Notes under the pieces: model-generated
What the model was told of the DNA's origin: nothing
Seen by the model: the letters and a program-made list of their open reading frames with translations, nothing else
The model's database searches: none
Position numbers and translations under genes: made by a program
Assembly (NCBI GenBank): GCA_003242505.1
Contig: QGUP01000010.1
Span: 1-15,245 of the forward strand
DNA: 15,245 bases
DNA from: Bacillota bacterium
GTDB taxonomy: Bacteria; Bacillota; Sulfobacillia; Symbiobacteriales; ZC4RG38
Reading direction: 5' to 3'
Shown: positions 1-5,994 of the stretch, one piece after another
Numbering within the stretch: position 1 is the first letter of the stretch
Layout: every line of letters starts with the position of its first letter

Positions 1-779
1 TAAAGAGACGGGGCTCGGCCGTTTTGCAGCCACGCCAGCACGCAGCCGGAGTCGCCGCCGAGTCGGGTGGGCCCCGCGGCGCCGCCAAGGTACCGGCCCA
101 GGGCCTCCAGGCCCTTTAGACGAACGGGGCCGCCGATCCCCCGGCCGCCGGCGACGATGATCCGGGCATCCTCCAGCCGGACCCCGCCCAGGGCCTGCTG
201 GATCTTCTCCACGATCCGGGTGGCCGCCAGTTCAGGGCTGACGCTCAGCTCCACCCGGACCACCTCGCCCCGGCGCCCCTCCGCCGGCGCCGCGGGATCG
301 TGCATCCGGGCCCGGAGGCCGATCACCACCGGGCCTTTGGCGGAGTAGACCGCCATCGCCTTGCCGCCGTAGACCGGCCGGGTCCAGCGGACGGTGCCGC
401 CCTCGGCCGCGAAGGCGGAGACCTCGGTGAGGATGCCGGCCCTCAGCCGGAAGGCGAGGCGGGGGGCCAGTTCCTTGCCGGCGGTGTCGCCGGTGATCAA
501 CACCACGTCCGGGGACGCGGCCCGGGCGGCCGCCTCCAGGGCCGCGACCCAGAGGTCCGGCTGGTACTCGGTGAGGATCGGGTTGGCGACGGCGTAGACC
601 CGGTCCGCCCCGCAGGCGATGGCCTCCTGGGCCAGGGCATCGGTGTCGGCGGCCACCACCACGGCGGACAGGGTGGCTCCAAGGGCATCGGCCAGCCGCC
701 GGCCCGCGCCCAGGGCCTCCCGGGCCGACTTGGTCAGGGCGCCCTGGTCGGCGCCCGCGTACACGAGGACGTTCTGCAC
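1..779 (-). CDS. etfA: Electron transfer flavoprotein subunit alpha (partial, C-terminus off the left edge)
   Basis: The alpha subunit of ETF pairs with EtfB, carries the FAD, and relays electrons from acyl-CoA dehydrogenases or similar enzymes to a quinone reductase. About 259 residues are present. The N-terminal nucleotide-binding-like domain starts NVLVYAGADQGALTKSA, with VVLITGDTAGKELAPRLA further on. The C-terminal FAD domain is entered at ARIIVAGGRGIGGP, the family's conserved SGGRG region. The GTG start at 779-777 has a GGAGG site just after the etfB stop; the gap is 14 bases, so the two genes are translationally linked. Oddity: after the equivalent of the DAGW motif, the usual VGQTG(K)TV FAD loop is replaced by a shorter NGR, and the sequence then resumes with APSL(Y) as in normal family members. 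This is either a natural variant or a small deletion. Family assignment is secure; activity is less certain. Confidence 0.9.
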   Translation of the reverse strand, partial: MQNVLVYAGADQGALTKSAREALGAGRRLADALGATLSAVVVAADTDALAQEAIACGADRVYAVANPILTEYQPDLWVAALEAAARAASPDVVLITGDTAGKELAPRLAFRLRAGILTEVSAFAAEGGTVRWTRPVYGGKAMAVYSAKGPVVIGLRARMHDPAAPAEGRRGEVVRVELSVSPELAATRIVEKIQQALGGVRLEDARIIVAGGRGIGGPVRLKGLEALGRYLGGAAGPTRLGGDSGCVLAWLQNGRAPSL

Positions 780-793
780 GGTGGTGGGCCTCC

Positions 794-1591
794 TTACACC
801 AGCTTCAGTTCATGGAGCCGCCGGGCCAGGGCCGCGGCCTTGGCCGGGCCGTCGTCCCCCTCGATGATCTCGCACTGGCCCTCCTGGACGGGGATGTAGA
901 GGTCCACCAGCTCCAGGGGGGAGGCGAGCCGGGCGGGGTCGAGGTCCAGGTCGGCGGCCCCCAGGACGGTGATGGGCTTCCGGGCGGCCATCATCAGGTC
1001 CTTCACCTTGGGCAGCCGGGGGACGTTGGTCTCGTCGTTGGTGATGGTGAGGACCGCGGGCAGCCGGGTGCTGACCAGGGCGTACCCGCCGTCCACCTCC
1101 CGGCGGACGACGGCGCTCTTGCCCTCCACCGCCTCCACCCGGGCGACGATGGTGGCGCAGGCGTAGCCCAGCTCCTCCGCCAGGGTGGGGCCGACGACTC
1201 CCCGCTCGATGTCTCCGGCTTCCCGGCCGGTGAGCACCAGGTCCGCGCCGCCGAGCTTCTGGATGGTCCGGGCCAGAATGTGGGCGACGGCCTGGGAGTC
1301 CAGGTCCGCCCAGGCCGGATCCCAGACCCGCACCGCCTCGTCCGCGGTGAGGGCGTAGGCCCGGCGGAGGACGTCGTCGGCGGGCTTGTCGCCCACGCAG
1401 AGGGGGACCACCTGGCTTGCCGGGTGCTTCTCCTTGAGCTGGATGGCGACTTCCAGGGCGTACTCGGCGTAGGAGTCCATCACCAGTTTGGCGCTTCCCT
1501 GGACCGGACGCCTGGTGGCCGGGTCCACCTTGAAGTCCTTCGGCGGGATCTCCGGATCCAGGACCTGCTTGAGACAGACGACGATCTTCAG
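794..1591 (-). CDS. etfB: Electron transfer flavoprotein subunit beta
   Basis: EtfB binds AMP and forms the ETF heterodimer with EtfA, encoded directly downstream. The 265-residue protein is close to the family's usual 255-265. It has the N-terminal KIVVCLKQVLDPE strand, a mid-protein GDIERGVVGPTLAEELG segment where ETF beta subunits bind the nucleotide, and the signature-like NVPRLPKVKDLMMAARKPI. The first ATG (1528) would remove the conserved KIVVCLKQV strand. The only start-type codon between the in-frame upstream stop (1618-1616) and that strand is CTG at 1591-1589, preceded by a GGGGGAGAGG Shine-Dalgarno. I therefore place the start at CTG, which is rare. The gene heads the etfB-etfA operon and is divergent from an enoyl-CoA hydratase, consistent with fatty-acid or amino-acid acyl-CoA oxidation. 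The ETF family is certain; the start is probable. Confidence 0.92.
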   Translation of the reverse strand: MKIVVCLKQVLDPEIPPKDFKVDPATRRPVQGSAKLVMDSYAEYALEVAIQLKEKHPASQVVPLCVGDKPADDVLRRAYALTADEAVRVWDPAWADLDSQAVAHILARTIQKLGGADLVLTGREAGDIERGVVGPTLAEELGYACATIVARVEAVEGKSAVVRREVDGGYALVSTRLPAVLTITNDETNVPRLPKVKDLMMAARKPITVLGAADLDLDPARLASPLELVDLYIPVQEGQCEIIEGDDGPAKAAALARRLHELKLV

Positions 1592-2010
1592 GGTCCTCTC
1601 CCCCTTACACGCAGATCATGTACCCGCAGACATCACGAAAAGCAAAATTCGAGATTCCGTTGTACAAATCCTTCGGATTCAGTGGATTGGTCCGGTTCCT
1701 ACCTACCGTTTGGTTTGTCGAGTGTCTATTTTCGTGGAGCCTTGGCAAAAATCCTGCTGGTCCGGCGGGGGAACGGCAGACTGGGAGGCGAACCGCTTCA
1801 GGGGTGGATCGAGGGGCTGGAAGGAGAACAGCCTTGGCCACGGAGAAGCAATCTTTCATCAACACAGGACAGCGGGTGGCTGCCCGGTGGGGGATGCCCG
1901 GGGTGGGTGCCCGGGGTGGATCCCCGTAGTGGATCCCCGTAGTGGATGCCCGGAGTGGACGCCCAGGGCTCCTCCCGGAGGCGGCCACCGGACGGGGAGG
2001 ATGTCCGGCG
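1592..2010. other. Gene-free divergent intergenic region between etfB and the enoyl-CoA hydratase
   Basis: About 420 bases with no credible gene. The part next to etfB (about 1621-1760) is clearly more AT-rich than the rest of the window and probably carries the etfB promoter, but I cannot name -35/-10 boxes with confidence. It includes a small palindrome, AATCC-TTC-GGATT, near 1666-1678. The distal half is the 13-bp tandem repeat listed separately, followed by the hydratase ribosome-binding site. ORFs that cross the region on either strand run through the repeat and have no recognisable protein features. Confidence 0.7.
1876..1967. repeat. 13-bp tandem repeat, seven units
   Basis: Seven imperfect units of about 13 bp start at 1876, 1887, 1903, 1916, 1929, 1942 and 1955. 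Units 4 and 5 are identical (GTGGATCCCCGTA). The others vary around GTGGATGCCCGGG, the second is stretched to 16 bp and the first shortened to 11. A 13-bp period cannot keep a reading frame, so the array is non-coding. It ends 43 bp before the hydratase TTG start and lies in the probable 5' leader or promoter region. Confidence 0.9.
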
Positions 2011-2787
2011 TTGGGTGAGTACGTCAAGGTGCACCTGGAGGACGGCTATGCGGTGGTCACCCTGGACCGCCCGCCGGTGAACGCCCTCAGCCGGCAAGTT
2101 CTGGCGGAGCTGGACGAGGCGCTCCGGGACCTGGAGGCCCGGGAAGAGGTGCGGGCGGTGGTCATCCGGGGGGCCGGTCCCAGGGCTTTCGCCGCGGGGG
2201 CGGACATCACAGAGTTCCCCCAGGTCCGGCCGGAGGAGGCGGCGGAACTGGCCCGGCAGGGGCAGGCGGTCTTCAACCGGATCGAGGCCCTGCCCAAGCC
2301 CGTCATCGCCGCGGTCCACGGCTACGCCCTGGGTGGTGGCTGTGAACTGGCCCTGGCCTGCGACTTCCGCATCGCGGCGGAGTCGGCCCGGTTCGGCCAG
2401 CCGGAGATCAACCTGGGGATCATCCCCGGTTACGGCGGCACCCAGCGGCTCGCCCGGCTGGTGGGTCCGGCCCGGGCCAAGTGGATCTGCCTCACCGGGG
2501 AGATGATCCCCGCGGCGGAGGCCCTGCGCATCGGCCTGTGCGACCAGGTGGTCCCGGATGAGGAACTGCTCCCCGCGGCCACCGCCCTGGCGGCCAAGCT
2601 GGCCGGCAAGGCCCCCCGGGCTGCCGCCCTGATCAAACGGGCGATCCAGGAGGGACTGGGCCGCAGCCTGGCCGAGGGGCTGGAGCTGGAGGCTCAGCTT
2701 TTCGGCCAGGTCTTTGCCACCGCGGACGCCCGGGAAGGGGTGGCGGCCTTCCTGGAGAAGCGCCAGCCCCGGTGGACGGGCCGGTGA
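2011..2787 (+). CDS. Enoyl-CoA hydratase/isomerase (crotonase) family protein
   Basis: Crotonase-fold enzyme, most likely hydrating 2-enoyl-CoA to 3-hydroxyacyl-CoA in the cytoplasm. The 258-residue length from the TTG start is typical. Visible family features are the N-terminal VTLDRPPVNALSRQ, the oxyanion-hole segment RAFAAGADITEF, the HGYALGGGCELALACDFRIAAESARFGQPEINLGIIPGYGGTQ block with both glutamates (in GGCELALACD and QPEINLGIIPG) of genuine hydratases, and a C-terminal EGVAAFLEKRQP tail. I chose TTG at 2011, preceded by GGGGAGG ten bases upstream. An ATG at 1942 would add 23 residues encoded by the tandem repeat and by leader sequence unlike the family. The neighbouring ETF genes support a beta-oxidation-type role. 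Substrate length cannot be judged; an isomerase or another crotonase activity remains possible. Confidence 0.92.
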   Translation: MGEYVKVHLEDGYAVVTLDRPPVNALSRQVLAELDEALRDLEAREEVRAVVIRGAGPRAFAAGADITEFPQVRPEEAAELARQGQAVFNRIEALPKPVIAAVHGYALGGGCELALACDFRIAAESARFGQPEINLGIIPGYGGTQRLARLVGPARAKWICLTGEMIPAAEALRIGLCDQVVPDEELLPAATALAAKLAGKAPRAAALIKRAIQEGLGRSLAEGLELEAQLFGQVFATADAREGVAAFLEKRQPRWTGR

Positions 2788-3129
2788 CCCGGCCAGGACC
2801 GGACAGGCCCCGCTGGTAGGACCTGGGTAGGATTTTCACAGGACCGGGGTCCGGCGAACAGTGTTTGGGGGTGGCAACCCTCCCCTCTCTGTCCGTATGA
2901 TATGGGTTAGGGAAGTAGTCGGGACACGGGACCCTGCCCAGAGGAGGGTAGGACCGGCTACGGGCTGGGAGAGGGACGGTCAGGGGCACCTGGCTGTCCC
3001 TCTCTGTCCCGACGCCTGTTTTCCAGAACCAGTCAGGGAACCGCGGCAGCACTCAACCGGCAACCAACAGGGGTAAGTCGGGACAACCACCGCAGCCAGG
3101 CAGACTACGCTGAAGAGAAGGGAACGGCC
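2788..3129. other. Intergenic region upstream of the alpha/beta hydrolase, rich in repeats and hairpins
   Basis: About 340 bases with no credible gene. It begins with a small GGCCGG/CCGGCC stem around the hydratase stop codon (2779-2794). GGTAGGACC-like strings recur near 2816 and 2946. A TATGAT box at 2896-2901 could be a -10 element, but no good -35 is spaced from it. A strong hairpin lies at 2969-3004 (listed separately), and its downstream arm is duplicated at 2883-2889. The hydrolase ribosome-binding site (AAGGGA) is at the end. Confidence 0.6.
2969..3004 (+). terminator. 16-bp hairpin, terminator- or attenuator-like
   Basis: The arms 2969-2984 and 2989-3004 pair over 16 bp (outer nine Watson-Crick, inner seven with two G-U pairs) around a GGCA loop. 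A TTTT run follows only about 14 bases later, so it is not a classic intrinsic terminator. It may end transcription from the hydratase gene or act in the leader of the hydrolase gene 125 bases downstream. Confidence 0.5.
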
Positions 3130-3993
3130 ATGAGGGTGACGACGAGGGGGAGGCGCCCGCAGACCCTGCGGCGCGGGGTGAAACCCCTGCGCTTTGCAGG
3201 CACCGTGCAGGTAGGGGGCTACGCCATCTACTACCAGACGGCGGGCTCCGCGGAAGAACACCGGCATACGGTGGTGCTGCTGCACGGTCTGGCCGGCTCG
3301 TCCGGGTGCTGGAATGCCCAGCTGGACAGTCTGGGGGACCACCTGTACCTGGTCGCGGTGGACCTGCCCGGTCACGGCCAGTCCGAGGGTTGGGGCGCTG
3401 CCGACGTGGGGGAGTACGTGGAGTTCCTCCACCGGTTCCTGGATGCCCTGGGGCTCCATCAGCGGGTCGTGGTGGCCGGCCATTCCCTGGGTGCAGCCGT
3501 GGCCCTGGAGTTTGCCGCCCGCTGGCCCAACCGGGTCTCGGGGGTGGTCGTGGCGGGGCTCGGAATCCGGGCCGCGGTCGACCCGGAGGCCCTCGCGGCC
3601 GTCCAGCGGGGAGAGCCCCCCGGGTACTTCCTGGAGCGGCAGGTGGGCCCCCTGGCCCCGGGGGAGGTGGCGCGCCAGGTCCGGCATGACTGGTACGCCA
3701 CCCGGCCCGAGGTCCGGTACGCCGACCTCATCGCCTGGAGCCGGTTCGATTCCCTCCATGTCCTGCCCCGGGTGGTGGCGCCGGCGCTGGTGGTGGGCGG
3801 GGAGGAGGACCCCATCGCCCCGCCCGAGTCGGTGCGGGCCCTCTGGGTGGGCATCCCCCGGGCCGACCTGGAGATCCTGCCCGGGCTCGGCCATATGATG
3901 ATGGCAGAGGATCCGCTGCGCTTCAACGAGGTCCTGCTCCGGTTCCTGCGGGGGGTGCATCTGCCCCCGCGCCCGGTCGTTCCCCGGCTCTGA
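3130..3993 (+). CDS. Alpha/beta-fold hydrolase
   Basis: A 287-residue soluble alpha/beta hydrolase. The HGLAGSSGCW oxyanion-hole loop is at 52-61, the nucleophile elbow GHSLG at 117-121 (Ser119), the acid probably Asp227 in GGEEDP, and the histidine His255 in GLGHMMM. VDLPGHGQSEG (78-87) is typical of esterase, MenH- or BioH-like enzymes. A cap segment lies between about 147 and 205. The first 20 residues are basic and show no hydrophobic signal sequence. The ATG at 3130 has an AAGGGA site eight bases upstream. It stands alone behind a long structured intergenic region. Substrate cannot be assigned: carboxylesterase, thioesterase or C-C hydrolase are all possible. The neighbouring acyl-CoA genes make a thioesterase-like role conceivable, but this is only inference. 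Confidence 0.88.
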   Translation: MRVTTRGRRPQTLRRGVKPLRFAGTVQVGGYAIYYQTAGSAEEHRHTVVLLHGLAGSSGCWNAQLDSLGDHLYLVAVDLPGHGQSEGWGAADVGEYVEFLHRFLDALGLHQRVVVAGHSLGAAVALEFAARWPNRVSGVVVAGLGIRAAVDPEALAAVQRGEPPGYFLERQVGPLAPGEVARQVRHDWYATRPEVRYADLIAWSRFDSLHVLPRVVAPALVVGGEEDPIAPPESVRALWVGIPRADLEILPGLGHMMMAEDPLRFNEVLLRFLRGVHLPPRPVVPRL

Positions 3994-4379
3994 GGGACGG
4001 GAGGTCGGTCCAGTGGACCGGGTCTATGGGCTTGGCCACGGGGGGATGGGGGTCTGGCCGGCGGGGATGGCCGCACCCCGTCCGCAACCGCTGCCACCGG
4101 CGGGACAGCCCGGTCCTTTCTGGGCCGGCCTGGTGTGCACGGCGCCCGGTTGCGCCTGGGGCCCCGGTCGCCGAGTCCTGGTGAGGTCCCTGCATCCCTT
4201 CTGGGCGGGGCTCTTCACCGCCCGCTAAACCGCCGCCCGGGTCGCGTTCGCACTGGCCACCCCACCGGGGGCTGCCCAGAGGGGCGGCTCCCGGTGTTCG
4301 GTTCTGGCTTGCAATCCTTGCAGCGTCGGAATCCGTGCAGTGCAGCATGGGACTCTGGCTAGTTGGGGGCGGTGCTCCG
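3994..4379. other. Gene-poor intergenic region before the thioredoxin-like gene
   Basis: About 385 bases without a gene I can support. A small CGGTCC-AGT-GGACCG hairpin (4006-4020) lies 12 bases after the hydrolase stop and could be a weak terminator. An ORF at 4013-4228 has no recognisable features. A loose direct repeat around TTCTGGGC occurs near 4117 and 4199. ATGGGACTC occurs at 4347-4355 and again at 4380-4388, where it forms the likely start of the next gene. Confidence 0.5.
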
Positions 4380-4883
4380 ATGGGACTCATCCGTCGCTAT
4401 TCCTACCTCATCGCCGCGGTCCTGGGGCTGGTGGCCTTCTGGTTCGGGGTGGTCCGAACCCCCGCCAACGGCCCCGGCCTCATCGGGTTCCTGGGGCTGG
4501 CGGCGGCCCTGGTCGTGGTCTGGGTGGCCCTGCGCCGGGGGGAGAGTCCCCCCAATCCGGCCCGGCGGTTGCGAAAGGTGCTGGGGAGCGGCCGGCCGGT
4601 GCTGGTGCACTTCTACAGCGATTTCTGCATGCGGTGCATGGCCCAGAAGCCCAGGCTCGATGCCCTGGCCCGAGGGTTCCGGGGGCCGGTGGAGTTCGTC
4701 TTCCTGAACCTCTCGGACCCCGCGGTCCGGGAGCTGGCCCGGGAGTACCAGGCGACCAGCGGCACCGTTATCCTCTTTGACGGGGACGGGAAGGAAGTGC
4801 ACCGGGGAATCCCCGGGCCGGCGGTCCTGGAGGAGGTGGCTGGAGGGCGGCGCCGGAGCCCCCAGGCGAGAGGGGCCGGATAA
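4380..4883 (+). CDS. Membrane-anchored thioredoxin-like protein with a CMRC motif
   Basis: A 167-residue protein from the ATG at 4380. Two hydrophobic segments sit near residues 8-25 (YLIAAVLGLVAFWFGVV) and 33-51 (GLIGFLGLAAALVVVWVAL). A thioredoxin-like domain follows: VLVHFYSDFCMRCMAQKP holds the CxxC pair, and VEFVFLNLSD and TVILFDGDGKEVHRG fit the central and following strands. The likely role is thiol-disulfide exchange or cytochrome/redox maturation at the membrane. Which side the domain faces cannot be read with certainty. Oddity: where thioredoxins have the cis-proline (TPT), this protein has SGT, so the substrate-binding loop is altered. GTG at 4335 would add 15 residues with no better ribosome-binding site; GGGGGCGG precedes ATG 4380. 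It is followed directly by a strong hairpin, so probably monocistronic. Confidence 0.8.
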   Translation: MGLIRRYSYLIAAVLGLVAFWFGVVRTPANGPGLIGFLGLAAALVVVWVALRRGESPPNPARRLRKVLGSGRPVLVHFYSDFCMRCMAQKPRLDALARGFRGPVEFVFLNLSDPAVRELAREYQATSGTVILFDGDGKEVHRGIPGPAVLEEVAGGRRRSPQARGAG

Positions 4884-4906
4884 CCCACAGGCTTGAAAGC
4901 CGCCAG

Positions 4907-4948
4907 AACGGGGGTCGGGGTGCGGCTGATCGCACCCCGACCCCCGTT
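4907..4948. terminator. Perfect 18-bp hairpin after the thioredoxin-like gene
   Basis: Arms 4907-4924 and 4931-4948 are perfectly complementary over 18 bp with a GCTGAT loop. It lies 23 bases after the stop codon. No clear U-tract follows on the plus strand (GTCTGCGTC), so it may be an atypical or Rho-assisted terminator or an mRNA 3'-end stabiliser. Confidence 0.75.
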
Positions 4949-5038
4949 GTCTGCGTCAAAAGGAAATAAAGGGGCGGAGGCTGGGGCAGGCTACTCCGCG
5001 AACGGCCGGCACCAACCCATCATCTGGGAGTGACCCGT

Positions 5039-5329
5039 ATGCGGCGGAGGAACCATTTCAGGCAGGCCCTGCACCGGAGGAGCGTCGGGCTGGCCCGCAG
5101 GGGGACGGACCAGCGGGGCCGGGCGCGGCGGCGCCCGGGCAGGCCCAGGGGCGCCGGGGGACTCCGGCGCGCCTTCGCCCAGTGGGTGCGGCGGGGGCGG
5201 ATGGCCTTCCGCTGGTACATCCTGCGGGCCCTGCGGCTCTGGTGGGGCCAGGGGCTGCTGGGCCGATTCGGCCTCCGGCCGGCGCCATCCCCGCCCATGC
5301 CTCCATCGTCGTCTGGGCAGGGGCGTTAG
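5039..5329 (+). CDS. Small arginine-rich protein of unknown function
   Basis: A 96-residue ORF that I do not recognise. It has 26 arginines and no lysine. Residues 1-40 are almost entirely basic and polar. A more hydrophobic stretch with aromatic residues follows (AFRWYILRALRLWWGQGLLGRFGL), which could form an amphipathic or membrane-associated helix, and the tail is Pro/Ser-rich. Support for coding: almost every third codon position is G or C up to the tail, and GGGAG lies eight bases before the ATG. The preceding strong hairpin isolates it from the upstream gene. GTG at 5030 is an alternative start. GC-rich non-coding DNA also generates Arg-rich ORFs, and the opposite strand is open here too, so the call is tentative. 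Confidence 0.45.
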   Translation: MRRRNHFRQALHRRSVGLARRGTDQRGRARRRPGRPRGAGGLRRAFAQWVRRGRMAFRWYILRALRLWWGQGLLGRFGLRPAPSPPMPPSSSGQGR

Positions 5330-5385
5330 GGCATCGGGGCACGGGGGAACCCCTCCGCGGCCTCGGTCTCCCCCTCTGGGCTCTG

Positions 5386-5420
5386 GATTTCACCCTGCCC
5401 CGCGCTAGATTTCACCCTGC
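5386..5420. repeat. 13-bp direct repeat at the 3' end of the YdcF-like gene
   Basis: GATTTCACCCTGC occurs at 5386-5398 and 5408-5420. The second copy encodes (minus strand) the last residues of the YdcF-like protein just before its stop; the first is a non-coding copy immediately downstream. Confidence 0.8.
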
Positions 5421-5968
5421 AGCGCGTAGGTGCGGACCTTCTCCAGTTCCCGGAAGACCTGCAGCCGGCCTTCCTCGGTGGTCCACCAGTTGTCGCGGGT
5501 CACGTCGGTGCGGTCGTCCGGACAGCAGAGGATGCGCACCCCCCGGGGGATGTGCCGGGCCAGGGTCTGGCGCACCCGCCGCATGTGTACCGGGCTGGAG
5601 ACCGCGATGACGGCCCTGACGTTCTCCCAGCCCAGCCGGGCGTCGACGTAGGGCACGGACATCAGCACGTTCTCCAGGGTGTGGAGGGACCGGCTTTCGG
5701 TCCAGATAGCGGTCTCCGGGACCCCGAGCTGGAGGCAGGCCGCCTTCAGTTCCTCCGCCTCCGGGACCCCGGTGCCCCGCCGGTCGCCGCCGGTGATCAG
5801 GAGCCGGGGGGCCCAGCCCGCCCGGTAGAGGGCCGCCGCCTTCTCCGCTCGCTCCCGCCGCCGGCCGCCGAAGAGCAGAATGAGGTCCGCCGGCTCCGGG
5901 GGGTCGGACAGGAAGAGAAACTCCGTCACCTCCTGGAGCGACATGCCCTCGTAGAGCCTCTGGCTCAC
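5405..5968 (-). CDS. YdcF/DUF218-family protein
   Basis: A 187-residue protein of the DUF218 (YdcF/SanA-like) family. Visible features are ADLILLFGG near the N-terminus, an AEKAAALYRAGWAPRLLITGG strand-helix, EAEELKAACLQLGVPETAIW, the conserved ESRSLHTLENV motif (E..S..T..N), and VIAVSSPVHMRRVRQ, where family members carry the S.P.H.RR motif. The biochemical role is poorly defined: YdcF binds S-adenosylmethionine and relatives are linked to the cell envelope. There is no transmembrane segment, so it is probably cytoplasmic. The GTG start at 5968 has a GGGGAGG site. Its ATG-initiated alternative at 5943 would drop nine residues. It lies 26 bases downstream of the aminotransferase gene on the same strand, so the two are probably co-transcribed. 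Confidence 0.85.
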   Translation of the reverse strand: MSQRLYEGMSLQEVTEFLFLSDPPEPADLILLFGGRRRERAEKAAALYRAGWAPRLLITGGDRRGTGVPEAEELKAACLQLGVPETAIWTESRSLHTLENVLMSVPYVDARLGWENVRAVIAVSSPVHMRRVRQTLARHIPRGVRILCCPDDRTDVTRDNWWTTEEGRLQVFRELEKVRTYALQGEI

Positions 5969-5994
5969 GGCTCTCTCCTCCCCGTGGGGTGTGC

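Noticed and set aside
300..899. Long plus-strand ORF opposite etfA/etfB
   Set aside because: It is the shadow of the ETF genes; low-complexity Gly/Arg-rich translation and no family features.
812..1942. 376-codon plus-strand ORF opposite etfB and through the intergenic region
   Set aside because: Opposite-strand shadow in GC-rich DNA; the etfB frame has clear family motifs and the tail crosses the 13-bp repeat.
1942..2010. ATG-started N-terminal extension of the enoyl-CoA hydratase
   Set aside because: The extension is encoded by the minisatellite and leader and is absent from the family; TTG at 2011 has a ribosome-binding site and gives the normal length.
2896..2901. TATGAT as a sigma-A -10 box for the hydrolase gene
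   Set aside because: No acceptable -35 at 16-18 bp spacing, so not listed as a promoter feature.
4013..4228. 71-codon ORF between the hydrolase and the thioredoxin-like gene
   Set aside because: Gly/Pro-rich, no ribosome-binding site, and an open frame on the other strand as well; no convincing sign of coding.
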